DNA from: Lactobacillus sp. LL6
GTDB taxonomy: Bacteria; Bacillota; Bacilli; Lactobacillales; Lactobacillaceae
Direction of reading: 5' to 3'
Length of the DNA stretch: 64,000 bases
NCBI RefSeq assembly: GCF_007570935.1
Contig: NZ_VLLR01000002.1
Location: forward strand, 186,001-250,000
Shown: one piece after another, positions 52,657-60,864 of the stretch
How positions within the stretch are numbered: the first letter of the stretch is position 1
How the letters are laid out: each line of letters starts with the position of its first letter
Position numbers and translations under genes: made by a program
The notes under the pieces: model-generated
What the model was told of the DNA's origin: nothing
The model's input: the letters and a program-made list of their open reading frames with translations, nothing else
Database searches by the model: none

Positions 52657-52740
52657 TTGTAATCGTTTGCAAAAATCTTTTTCAAAGAATATACTGACAG
52701 TGTCGGTTGAATTTTTATCTAACTATTACAAATTAGTCTA
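52657..52740 (+). promoter_or_regulatory. nanA promoter with perfect cre and candidate NanR operator
   Basis: TTGTAATCGTTTGCA (52657-52671) matches cre exactly and contains the -35 TTGCAA (52667-52672). TATACT follows after 17 bases (52690-52695). Just beyond, 52704-52735 repeats the motif CGGTTGAATTTTT...TAACTATTACA seen at 51564-51590, with an imperfect inverted half TTAGTcTAAC. CcpA and the RpiR protein are the likely binders. Confidence 0.78.
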
Positions 52741-52775
52741 ACTTAACTTCAAATAATTTGACGGAGGAATTAAAC

Positions 52776-53651
52776 ATGGAAAAGATTTACGCAGCTTTGA
52801 TGACAGCTTTTGATGAAGATGGCAATATTGATGAAAAAGGTACTCGAGAAATTATTCGTCATGATATTGATCAAGAAAAAGTTGACGGTCTTTATGTCGG
52901 TGGCAGTACCGGAGAAAACTTTATGTTAGGAACTGATGAAAAGAAAGAAATTTTTAGAATTGCTTGGGATGAGGCAAAAAACTCCGGCGTTGATTTAATA
53001 GCACAAGTTGGTTCACCTAACCTTCATGAAGCTAAATATTTAGCTAAATATGTAACTACTGAGTTAGGTTTTAAGACTATTTCTGCAGTTACACCATTTT
53101 ATTACAACTTTTCTTTTGATGAAATTAAGCATTACTACGATGAAATTGTTAAAGATGTAGATGCTCATCTTATTATTTACTCAATTCCAGCTTTAACTGG
53201 TGTTTCCTTGTCACTTGATAATTTTGCTAAGTTATTCGAAAATCCAAAAATTATCGGTGTAAAATATACCAACGCTGACTTTTATTTATTAGAAAGAATT
53301 CGCGATCGTTTTCCAGATAAGCTTATTCTTTCAGGATTTGACGAAATGCTTTTACCAGCTTTGGCTCTTGGAGTTAATGGTTGCATTGGTTCAACATTTA
53401 ATATTAATGCTAAGAAAGTTAGAGAAGAAATTAAAGCTTTTGACGAAGGCGACATGGAAAAGGCTCGCAATTTACAGCATGAAAGCAATGATTTAATCAC
53501 TGATTTACTTGATAATGGTATTTATCCATCACTTAAATTAGTTTTAGAGCATATGGGTGTTCATGCTGGCTTTACACGTGAACCAATGGCACATGCTAGT
53601 GAAAAAGTAATTAAAGGCGCAGATGAAATTTATAATAAATATTTTGCCTAA
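52776..53651 (+). CDS. nanA: N-acetylneuraminate lyase
   Basis: This 291-residue TIM-barrel aldolase of the DapA/NanA family has GGSTGE (residues 42-47) for the carboxylate, Tyr135 in IIYSIP and the Schiff-base Lys163 in IGVKYTNAD. It splits N-acetylneuraminate into pyruvate and N-acetylmannosamine. The ATG at 52776 has GGAGGA in front. Length and motif spacing are those of bacterial NanA rather than dihydrodipicolinate synthase, and nanE follows at 18 bases. It is the first gene of the rightward nan operon. Confidence 0.94.
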   Translation: MEKIYAALMTAFDEDGNIDEKGTREIIRHDIDQEKVDGLYVGGSTGENFMLGTDEKKEIFRIAWDEAKNSGVDLIAQVGSPNLHEAKYLAKYVTTELGFKTISAVTPFYYNFSFDEIKHYYDEIVKDVDAHLIIYSIPALTGVSLSLDNFAKLFENPKIIGVKYTNADFYLLERIRDRFPDKLILSGFDEMLLPALALGVNGCIGSTFNINAKKVREEIKAFDEGDMEKARNLQHESNDLITDLLDNGIYPSLKLVLEHMGVHAGFTREPMAHASEKVIKGADEIYNKYFA

Positions 53652-53669
53652 AAGAAAGCTGGGTTTATT

Positions 53670-54359
53670 TTGATTAATGATTTTTTTAAAAAAACAAAGG
53701 GGAAACTAATAGTTTCTTGTCAAGCTTTGAAAGATGAACCACTATATAGCTCCTTTATCATGGAGAGAATGGCTTGGGCAGCTGAACGTGCTGGCGCAAG
53801 CGGTATTCGTGCTAACTCGGTAGTTGATATTCAAGCAATTCAAGATAAAGTTGATTTACCTATTATTGGTTTATTAAAGATTGATTATCCTGATTCGGAC
53901 ATCTACATTACTCCAACGATGAAAGAAATGCGTAGGATTGCAAGTACTGGAGTGCAAGTTGTAGCATGTGATGTTACAGGTCGAAAGCGTCCTCATGATG
54001 AAAAGTTGATTGATATTGTCAAACAAATGCGTGAAGAATTTCCTGATACTCTTTTAATGGCGGATACTGCTACTTTAGATAATGTCAAAGAAGCAAGTGA
54101 TCTAGGTTTTGATATTATTGGAACTACTATGCATGGTTATACTCCTGATAGTCAAGGGTTAAATATTGCCGACAATGACTTTGAATATCTTAAAGATGTC
54201 CTTAAAATTGCTAAAGGCAGAGTGATTGCAGAAGGCAAAATTGATACACCTCAAAAAGCAAAGAAGTGTATTGAGCTTGGATGTCACGCAGTAGTAGTCG
54301 GAGGGGCCATTACTCGTCCACAACAAATTGCTACTAAGTTTGTAGAAGCACTAAATTAA
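53670..54359 (+). CDS. nanE: N-acetylmannosamine-6-phosphate 2-epimerase
   Basis: This 229-residue TIM-barrel epimerase has the family patterns LIVSCQALKDEPLY, GASGIRANSV, VACDVTGRKRPH, ADTATLDN and VVVGGAITRPQQI. It turns ManNAc-6-P into GlcNAc-6-P, which enters amino-sugar catabolism through NagA and NagB, not present in this window. It starts with TTG at 53670; no in-frame ATG is available nearby. The terminator at 54398-54425 follows. Confidence 0.94.
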   Translation: MINDFFKKTKGKLIVSCQALKDEPLYSSFIMERMAWAAERAGASGIRANSVVDIQAIQDKVDLPIIGLLKIDYPDSDIYITPTMKEMRRIASTGVQVVACDVTGRKRPHDEKLIDIVKQMREEFPDTLLMADTATLDNVKEASDLGFDIIGTTMHGYTPDSQGLNIADNDFEYLKDVLKIAKGRVIAEGKIDTPQKAKKCIELGCHAVVVGGAITRPQQIATKFVEALN

Positions 54360-54397
54360 TTTATTATTGTTTTTATGCTAAAATACTATATATGAGA

Positions 54398-54430
54398 TAT
54401 ATGGATGAGTTTATACTCACCCATATTTTT
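54398..54430 (+). terminator. Terminator between nanE and nanR
   Basis: Stem ATATGGatGAGT / ACTCacCCATAT with loop TTAT and a T6 run. It would reduce read-through from nanAE into the regulator gene. Confidence 0.75.
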
Positions 54431-54452
54431 TATAATAATTGAGGTTAAAAAT

Positions 54453-55271
54453 ATGAATTTTATAACAAAATTGGAAAATATCATTCCATCATTACCCAAA
54501 CAAGAAAGAAAAGCTGCCTTATTTATTATTCAAGAACCTAAAAAGGCACAAAAATTGAATATCACTGATCTGGCTAAAGCAGCTGAAGTCAGTAATGCAA
54601 CTATTACCCGATTAACAAGAAAATTAAATTGTAAAAATTTTGCGGAATTAAAATTAAATTTAGCTAGTCTAGATACTCCTCATTCTTCATCCATTGATAC
54701 AAAGGATAAAACTCTTTATGAAGTATATGACTTTTATAATCGAGTTTTAAAAGAAAACTGGCAAAAAATAAATATTGAACAACTAAAAAAGGTCATTAAA
54801 CTAATTCAAATTTCTAAAAGAATTTATATCTTCGGAATTGGAAGTTCTGGATTTACTGCTCAAGAGATGAATCAAAGACTTCTCAGAATGGGAATTTCAA
54901 CTTTTGCTATTACTGAAAGTTCTAGTATGTACATGTCCAGCAGCATTATGGATAGTGATGACTTAATTATTGCCATTTCTTCTTCTGGTAATACCGATGA
55001 AATCAATTCCTCTGTAGAGCTTGGTAAAAAAATGGGTGCTACTGTTGTCGGAATTACTGGATTTAGTGATAGTACTTTAGCTAAAATTGTGGATATTCCT
55101 ATTGTAGTAAGAAATACTAACTTCATGAATGATGCCAGATTTGTAAATTCACAGTTTTCAATTATGTATGTCATTGATTTAATCACTACTCTACTTTTGA
55201 AAAATGAAAATTATCGTCAACGAATGTCTCATACTATTAACATGGTTTTGAATAGAAAGTTAAATAAATAA
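54453..55271 (+). CDS. nanR: RpiR-family regulator, probable NanR
   Basis: This 272-residue regulator has an N-terminal RpiR helix-turn-helix (ITDLAKAAEVSNATITRLTRKL) and a C-terminal SIS domain (IYIFGIGSSGFTAQEM, ISSSGNTDEINSSVELGKKMGA) that binds a phosphosugar. In Gram-positive nan clusters such a protein represses until ManNAc-6-P appears. The ATG at 54453 behind GAGGT is chosen; an earlier start adds unrelated residues. Candidate sites are 51579-51598 and 52704-52740. The role is inferred from family and position. Confidence 0.87.
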   Translation: MNFITKLENIIPSLPKQERKAALFIIQEPKKAQKLNITDLAKAAEVSNATITRLTRKLNCKNFAELKLNLASLDTPHSSSIDTKDKTLYEVYDFYNRVLKENWQKINIEQLKKVIKLIQISKRIYIFGIGSSGFTAQEMNQRLLRMGISTFAITESSSMYMSSSIMDSDDLIIAISSSGNTDEINSSVELGKKMGATVVGITGFSDSTLAKIVDIPIVVRNTNFMNDARFVNSQFSIMYVIDLITTLLLKNENYRQRMSHTINMVLNRKLNK

Positions 55272-55273
55272 AA

Positions 55274-55927
55274 ATGTTCGAAAATATTAAAATAAAATTC
55301 AAAGAAAAGGCTGATCCTAACCAAGCTTACATGCTTAAAAAATATATGCGCGGGCAGTTTGAATTTTATGGATTACATTCACCCATAAGAAGAAATTGCT
55401 ATCATGACTTTTTAAAACAAGAAAAACGAAAAAAAGAAATAGATTGGCAATTATTAAATGAAGCGTGGCAAGATAAATATCGCGAATCGCAATATTTTGT
55501 ATGTGATTATTTAATTGCTATGCAAAAATATCTTACTTATGACGATATGCCAAAAATAGAGCAATTTGTTCGTTCCAAGCAATGGTGGGATACCATTGAC
55601 AGTCTAATTAAGCCGATTGGTAAGCTCGGACTAAGAGATGAGAAAGTTAATACCTTAATGCTTAAATGGTCACAGGATTCAGATTTATGGGTCAGACGAG
55701 TTGCTATTGAGCATCAGCTTCTTCGAAAAGATAAGATGAATAGTGAACTTCTCAAGCAGATTTTGATAAATAATCTAGATAGTAACGAGTTTTTTATTAA
55801 TAAAGCAATTGGCTGGGCTTTGAGAGATTATTCTAAAACTAATCCAAATTGGGTGAAAAATTTTATTGAACAAAATAAGGACCATCTTGCATCCCTATCA
55901 ATTAAAGAAGGCAGTAAATATCTCTAG
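55274..55927 (+). CDS. AlkD-like DNA alkylation repair protein
   Basis: This 217-residue HEAT-like-repeat protein has the AlkD pattern: GLHSPIRRN early, SKQWWDTIDSL, SDLWVRRVAIEHQL, and FFINKAIGWALRDYSKTNP. AlkD glycosylases remove bulky or positively charged alkyl purines without flipping the base. The key Asp and Trp/Arg region (WVRR) is present. It starts two bases after the nanR stop without its own clear ribosome site, so it is translationally coupled, an odd partner for a sugar regulator. Confidence 0.88.
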   Translation: MFENIKIKFKEKADPNQAYMLKKYMRGQFEFYGLHSPIRRNCYHDFLKQEKRKKEIDWQLLNEAWQDKYRESQYFVCDYLIAMQKYLTYDDMPKIEQFVRSKQWWDTIDSLIKPIGKLGLRDEKVNTLMLKWSQDSDLWVRRVAIEHQLLRKDKMNSELLKQILINNLDSNEFFINKAIGWALRDYSKTNPNWVKNFIEQNKDHLASLSIKEGSKYL

Positions 55928-55929
55928 TT

Positions 55930-56814
55930 TTAGAATAAACTATTTATCTCTTTTCTCTTGCTAGTGTTTTTTAAATAAATACAAGTAATTGAATATTGCT
56001 GAGAATTATTTTTAATATCAAGAGGCAAATAATTAATTAATCCACTATCGATCATTGTTTCTTGAATTAAACCATTAGGATAATATGCAATCGCTTGATT
56101 TAAGGACACAATCATTTGCATCTGTTCTAAAGCAGACATTCGAGCCAAATGAATATGGTCTATTGTAGATGGTAAAGAAGAAATAAATTCTTTTTTCAAA
56201 TAATGGGATTCTTCATGAGAATAATATAAGATTGGTTTTTTATTTAGTTCTTTTATTGGAAAAGCAACTAATTTACTATTCTTATTTAGTTTACTAACTC
56301 CCATTACCATTTGATTTTTATAAATTACTTTACTTTCTAAGCTGGAGTCAATTTCATTATGATTACCATATTCAAGGATTAACGCACAATCTAAAATTTT
56401 AAGCTTTACATCTGAAATCAAATGTTCAATGCTCTCTTCCACAACCGTATATTTGATGTTACTACCATTTTCTTTTACTTTTATAAGTTTTTTCATGAGC
56501 AAATTACCTTCAAAGGGCGAAAAATACCCTATTTTCAATTCTTGAAATGGATTGGCTTTATAATTTTGTAAAGCTTTAATATTAATGTCAAAATTATGAA
56601 GCATATCTTTAACTTTTAAATAAAATTGTTGCCCTACTTCAGTTACAATTATTTTATTATTTTCCCTAATAAATAACTTTAAATTTAATTCATTTTCTAG
56701 TTTACTCATGCTTTGAGATACTGCTCTTTGAGAAATATAATTTTTTTCAGCTGCTTTTTGAAAACTACCTATTTCTACTACAGTTTCAAATAATCTTAAT
56801 CTATCTAGGTCCAT
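55930..56814 (-). CDS. LysR-family transcriptional regulator
   Basis: This 294-residue regulator has an N-terminal LysR HTH (DRLRLFETVVEIGSFQKAAEK and SQRAVSQSMSKLE) and a periplasmic-binding-like effector domain. It is divergent from the FAD flavoprotein at 56918, and probably regulates it and perhaps the paralogue and PTS genes to the right. Its ATG at 56814 lies behind a moderate GGAG site. It converges closely (2 bases) on the AlkD-like gene. Effector unknown. Confidence 0.9.
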   Translation of the reverse strand: MDLDRLRLFETVVEIGSFQKAAEKNYISQRAVSQSMSKLENELNLKLFIRENNKIIVTEVGQQFYLKVKDMLHNFDINIKALQNYKANPFQELKIGYFSPFEGNLLMKKLIKVKENGSNIKYTVVEESIEHLISDVKLKILDCALILEYGNHNEIDSSLESKVIYKNQMVMGVSKLNKNSKLVAFPIKELNKKPILYYSHEESHYLKKEFISSLPSTIDHIHLARMSALEQMQMIVSLNQAIAYYPNGLIQETMIDSGLINYLPLDIKNNSQQYSITCIYLKNTSKRKEINSLF

Positions 56815-56859
56815 ACCCGAACTCCTTACTTCCGCTCTCGCAATATTTAGTCAGTTTAT

Positions 56860-56871
56860 AAAACCGCTTTC
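56860..56871. promoter_or_regulatory. Shared AAAACCGCTTTC motif in the LysR-flavoprotein gap
   Basis: The same 12 bases occur, inverted, at 60761-60772 upstream of the PTS EIIC gene. TATAAT lies just downstream (56874-56879), so this may be the -35/operator area of the flavoprotein gene; it is partly cre-like. Confidence 0.45.
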
Positions 56872-56917
56872 TTTATAATATCATATATTTACAGAAACAA
56901 TTAAAGGAGTAAGTATT

Positions 56918-58375
56918 ATGAATCTAAGTAAAAAGAAAACTTATGATGTAGTCGTTATTGGTTCGGGTGCAGGAGGACAAGCAGCTGCACTTACTGCCCA
57001 AGAAAACGGTAATTCTGTATTAATGCTTGAAAAAGGTCGTCATACTGGAGGAAGCGCTAATTATAGTGAGGGACTTTTTGCAGTAGGTTCTTATTTACAA
57101 AAGGAAAAAGGAATCCATGTATCTGGAACTGAAGTTTTAAAAGAAGAAGTTGAATATTCAAAATACAAAGCTGATTCTCGTATTTGGAGAAAATATGTTG
57201 ACGCAAGTAGTGAAAATGTTATGTGGTTACATAATGAAGGTGTTCAATATGAAGGCGTACAAGCTATGGGCGCAGGAGAAGCAACATGGCATATCTATGA
57301 AGGATTTGGAGATGGTGTAATACACAAATCTCTTGAACCTAAATTCAAGAAATTAGGAGGCGAATTGTTAACTTCTACTTCTGCAATTGATTTAAAAATC
57401 AATATAGATAATACTAAGGTAATTACTTTACGAGATGAAGTAAGCGGTAAAGTTGAAGATATTACAGCTAAAGTTGTTATCTTAGCTGGTGGAGGTTATT
57501 TAAATAATTCTGAATTAATGGCAAAATATACTGACTATAATTTAAATCGTCTTATCCCTGTATCCTCTGGAAAAGGTACTGGTGATACTTTAAGACTTGC
57601 CTGGAAAGTTGGTGCACGAAAATATGGCTTAGGAATGGCAATGCTTTTTGGAGGTTATTTAAAAGATCCTGATGAACCTTCTTTTAAAATGATGGGTAGT
57701 CAAATGAATGCTGCAGCTGGTCAACAACCTCTTTTATGGTTAAATGAAAACGGTGAAAGATTTGTAGATGAATCTGTAATTTATAATTTTAGTATGGCTG
57801 GCAATGCTCTTTACACTCAAAACCAAGTTTACAGTATTTTAGATACTGGGGTAATTAAAAAAATGACTAAAGATGGTAATTTTATGGGCTTAGGTATCTA
57901 TGTCAAACGTGGACAAAAAATGGACAAACTTCAAGAAGAAATTGATAAAGCAGTTGCTGATAAGAAACCATTTATTTTTAAAGCCAATACAATTGAAGAA
58001 TTAGCTGATAAAATGAATATACCTGTTGAAAATGTTACTGCAACAATTGCTAAGTACAATAAAGATGCTAAAAACGGCAAAGATAGTTTATATGGTAAAG
58101 ACGCTAAATACATGATACCTGTTGAAGAAGGTCCATATTATGGCTTTAAACTTAATGTAGGTGCATTTTGTACAATGGGTGGTTTAAAAGTTACTACTAA
58201 AAAAGAAGTCGAAGATAATAATGGTAAAGTTATCCCTGGGCTTTATGCAACCGGTAATGATGCAGCAGGACTAACTGGAGATACATATGGTCCTAATATG
58301 CCAGGAACTTGTGCAGGATATGCTTTTTATTCGGGTAGAAATGCAGCTCAAAATGCAGAAAAGTATTTAAAGTAA
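56918..58375 (+). CDS. FAD-dependent oxidoreductase, fumarate-reductase-flavoprotein family
   Basis: This 485-residue flavoprotein has the FAD motif VVVIGSGAGGQAAALTAQ, GGSANYSEGLFAVGS, and the family C-terminus GLYATGNDAAG with GDTYGPNMPGTCAGYAF. These are FAD_binding_2 proteins related to fumarate reductase, urocanate reductase and 3-ketosteroid dehydrogenase. The catalytic GGN/Arg ending of true fumarate reductases is changed, so the substrate is open. No FMN-binding or heme domain and no signal peptide: cytoplasmic. It is a paralogue of 60865-62304. AAAGGAG precedes the ATG. Confidence 0.85.
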   Translation: MNLSKKKTYDVVVIGSGAGGQAAALTAQENGNSVLMLEKGRHTGGSANYSEGLFAVGSYLQKEKGIHVSGTEVLKEEVEYSKYKADSRIWRKYVDASSENVMWLHNEGVQYEGVQAMGAGEATWHIYEGFGDGVIHKSLEPKFKKLGGELLTSTSAIDLKINIDNTKVITLRDEVSGKVEDITAKVVILAGGGYLNNSELMAKYTDYNLNRLIPVSSGKGTGDTLRLAWKVGARKYGLGMAMLFGGYLKDPDEPSFKMMGSQMNAAAGQQPLLWLNENGERFVDESVIYNFSMAGNALYTQNQVYSILDTGVIKKMTKDGNFMGLGIYVKRGQKMDKLQEEIDKAVADKKPFIFKANTIEELADKMNIPVENVTATIAKYNKDAKNGKDSLYGKDAKYMIPVEEGPYYGFKLNVGAFCTMGGLKVTTKKEVEDNNGKVIPGLYATGNDAAGLTGDTYGPNMPGTCAGYAFYSGRNAAQNAEKYLK

Positions 58376-58405
58376 CTAATTTAATATGATTATTCATTAA
58401 TAATA

Positions 58406-58444
58406 AAAAATCCTACTAACCAAACTACGGCTAGTAGGATTTTT
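58406..58444. terminator. Bidirectional terminator
   Basis: Perfect stem AAAAATCCTACTA / TAGTAGGATTTTT between the converging flavoprotein and DUF7916-like genes. Confidence 0.9.
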
Positions 58445-59344
58445 CTATCTATTAATTGATCGAGCCATTCGACTAATTGTATGATTCATTCCTCGAATGG
58501 TTTTACTTAGTTCAAAAATGGTATCAGTTGGAGGTACTACACCCCATCCAGCATCCCCAATATGTTGCATATCTACTCCACAAATCTTATTTTGAAGTGC
58601 AATATCATGAACTGTTTGAGCACCTGAACTTTCTTGACTAGTTCCAATTGTACTCATTACCAAAGCTCCATGTTTATGAGCAATTTTTACAATTTTAACT
58701 AATTCTTCACTGGTAAACCCAGGCACGGTCCCCACTGCTGGCACTAAAATCACATCGGCACCTGCTTCGATAAAGCTTCTAACAGATATTTCATCAGCAA
58801 CTGGTTCATCTACACCTGCTCCGTGCATTTTTCCCGCTATTATTAAACCTGAGAAATTTTTCTTAGCTACCTTAATTGCTTTTTCAATCATTTTATTAGT
58901 AACACCCGTTCCAGGGTTACCAGTAAAGCATACAAAGTTAAATCCTAGTTCTTCAGCTTTTTTAATTGATTCTGCAGTTGCAGTTCGTCCTTTAGAAATC
59001 GTTAACTTAGTGGACTCCATTTCTGCATCTTCATCAACAGGTTCTAAATTAACCCCAATAGGTCTACCAGTTAGTTTCTTTAAGCGTACTACCGTATCTA
59101 TTGGATCATCTACATGTAAACCTTCTACTTTTGGATTAAAAGTATCAAATAAATTAAGTAAAATCAAATCTGCACCAAAGGCTGCCGCAATCTCTGAAGT
59201 AGTAAGATTATCAATAGCAGGTTCAGTAACAACATTTTCACTTAAGACAGTTCTACCTTCACTGGCTTTGATACTTTGTTTTAATTCATCACCATTCATT
59301 TTAACAATTTCACTAGCATTTGCACTAATTAATCTTGTAACCAT
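58445..59344 (-). CDS. DUF7916-like TIM-barrel protein (PTS-associated)
   Basis: This 299-residue protein resembles a family of unknown enzymes found next to PTS EIIC genes. Recognisable parts are SEIAAAFGADLILLNLFD, GRPIGVNLEPVDED, CFTGNPGTGVTN, AGKMHGAGVDEPV and DMQHIGDAGWG. The TIM-barrel character and conserved His/Asp suggest an aldolase or phosphosugar enzyme. Its ATG overlaps the stop of the PTS EIIC gene by one base (TAATG), so it probably acts on the sugar phosphate that permease delivers. I give the family name with caution. Confidence 0.68.
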   Translation of the reverse strand: MVTRLISANASEIVKMNGDELKQSIKASEGRTVLSENVVTEPAIDNLTTSEIAAAFGADLILLNLFDTFNPKVEGLHVDDPIDTVVRLKKLTGRPIGVNLEPVDEDAEMESTKLTISKGRTATAESIKKAEELGFNFVCFTGNPGTGVTNKMIEKAIKVAKKNFSGLIIAGKMHGAGVDEPVADEISVRSFIEAGADVILVPAVGTVPGFTSEELVKIVKIAHKHGALVMSTIGTSQESSGAQTVHDIALQNKICGVDMQHIGDAGWGVVPPTDTIFELSKTIRGMNHTISRMARSINR

Positions 59345-60684
59345 TATTTTTCTCCTGTTTTCTTTTCATTTAATACCTGACGCTTATTAATTGCCCCAAT
59401 AAACGGAAGATAGATTAAAATATCTAAAATAATATTAATTACTTGCACAATTGAGCCAGAGATACTATTTGTTGCTAAAAATCCTGAAATAATTGGTGGA
59501 GTTGTCCATGGAATTACTGACCCATTACATAAAGGAACAAGACCAAGTTTCATAGAGAAGTAGGTAATAATCGCATTAACTATAGGTGCAATAATAAAAG
59601 GAATGATTAGCATTAAGTTTAAAACAACTGGCAGCCCAAACATAGTTGGTTCGTTAATATTGAATAAACCTGGAACAATTGTTAAAGGAGCTAAAACTTC
59701 ATTTTGTTTGCTTGCGCGTTTTTTCCAAACAAAATAACCAATACATAGGACTAAACCGATTGTAGCACCAGATCCGCCCATATATACAAAGTTGTCAATA
59801 AATGGCTGGGTAATAATGTGACCACCATGTTCTAAATCAAGATTTCCTGCTTGATTTAGAACGCGGTTAGCATCTGTTTGCATCAGCCAAATTGGTTGAA
59901 GAGCTGTATTTACAACATTGCCTCCATGAATCCCAACAAACCAGAACAAGCTTACTAAAATAATTGAAACAATAGTTCCTAAAAGTGTGTTTCCTAGAAG
60001 CCCTAATGGTTTAGATAGAATATTCATAATTGCATCATGAATATTGCCCCAGCCTGTCCATACAAAGAGCCAGTAAACACATCCTGCCAGCATAATCACT
60101 ACTGCACCAGGAATTAATGCTGAAAAACTTTTAGCAACTGCTGGTGGAACTGTAGCTGGCATTTTAATTTGAATATTATGATTAATGAACCATTGGAAAA
60201 TCCATGCAGACACAAGTCCAAAAATAATTGCTACAAAAAGCCCCCGACTACCTAAATATGCATAAGGAAAGCCTTCTGCAGGAACCTTATCTCCACTCAT
60301 AATACTTGGCGTTAAAATGAAGAAAGTAGATGCAGAGATAATTCCCGCAGAAACACCATCTGTTTTACACTGATTTGCATAACTCCATGCTATACCAAAG
60401 GCTGAAATTAAGCCCATGATACCAAAGGAGCCATTACTAATTTTAGCTAATACTTGAAATAAACTCACATCATGAACGGTAGTTTTAGTTAAAAAATCAC
60501 TCCATCCGGGTATTGGAAAACCTGAAATAATCATTGCAAATGATCCTACAATAATTAAAGGCATTGCCATAGCGATTCCATCACGAACTGCTACTAATGG
60601 CTTAAAATTTCCGATTTTAGCAGCAACTGGCATCACATGAACATTTACCCAAGCATTCAAACCGCCTGATTTTGTATTGCTCAT
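59344..60684 (-). CDS. PTS EIIC permease, lactose/cellobiose (CelB) family
   Basis: This 446-residue membrane permease has about ten helices and the CelB-type end (GLFNINEPTMFGLPVVLN, IPWTTPPIISGF). Such EIIC proteins bring in beta-glucosides, chitobiose or similar sugars but need EIIA and EIIB partners, which are not adjacent. It leads a two-gene operon with the DUF7916-like gene. A cre-like site at 60759-60773 and AGGA before the ATG are visible. Confidence 0.9.
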   Translation of the reverse strand: MSNTKSGGLNAWVNVHVMPVAAKIGNFKPLVAVRDGIAMAMPLIIVGSFAMIISGFPIPGWSDFLTKTTVHDVSLFQVLAKISNGSFGIMGLISAFGIAWSYANQCKTDGVSAGIISASTFFILTPSIMSGDKVPAEGFPYAYLGSRGLFVAIIFGLVSAWIFQWFINHNIQIKMPATVPPAVAKSFSALIPGAVVIMLAGCVYWLFVWTGWGNIHDAIMNILSKPLGLLGNTLLGTIVSIILVSLFWFVGIHGGNVVNTALQPIWLMQTDANRVLNQAGNLDLEHGGHIITQPFIDNFVYMGGSGATIGLVLCIGYFVWKKRASKQNEVLAPLTIVPGLFNINEPTMFGLPVVLNLMLIIPFIIAPIVNAIITYFSMKLGLVPLCNGSVIPWTTPPIISGFLATNSISGSIVQVINIILDILIYLPFIGAINKRQVLNEKKTGEK

Positions 60685-60758
60685 AATCTATAATCCTTTC
60701 TTAAATTTATGACATGTATTCAATTTGGTATATACCTTATTACATCTATAATATTACC

Positions 60759-60773
60759 ATGAAAGCGGTTTTC
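60759..60773. promoter_or_regulatory. cre-like site upstream of the PTS EIIC gene
   Basis: ATGAAAGCGGTTTTC matches the cre consensus at 13 of 15 positions and includes the 12-base motif shared with 56860-56871. Confidence 0.5.
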
Positions 60774-60806
60774 TTGCAAGGACTATCTTGTTAAAATCAT
60801 AAAAAT

Positions 60807-60843
60807 AAATAAGTGCTAATATTTTAACAATTAGCACTTATTT
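60807..60843 (-). terminator. Terminator of the second flavoprotein gene
   Basis: Stem AAATAAGTGCTAAT / ATTAGCACTTATTT, followed leftward by TATTTTTA. Confidence 0.85.
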
Positions 60844-60864
60844 AATGTATATTATGAGCTTAAA

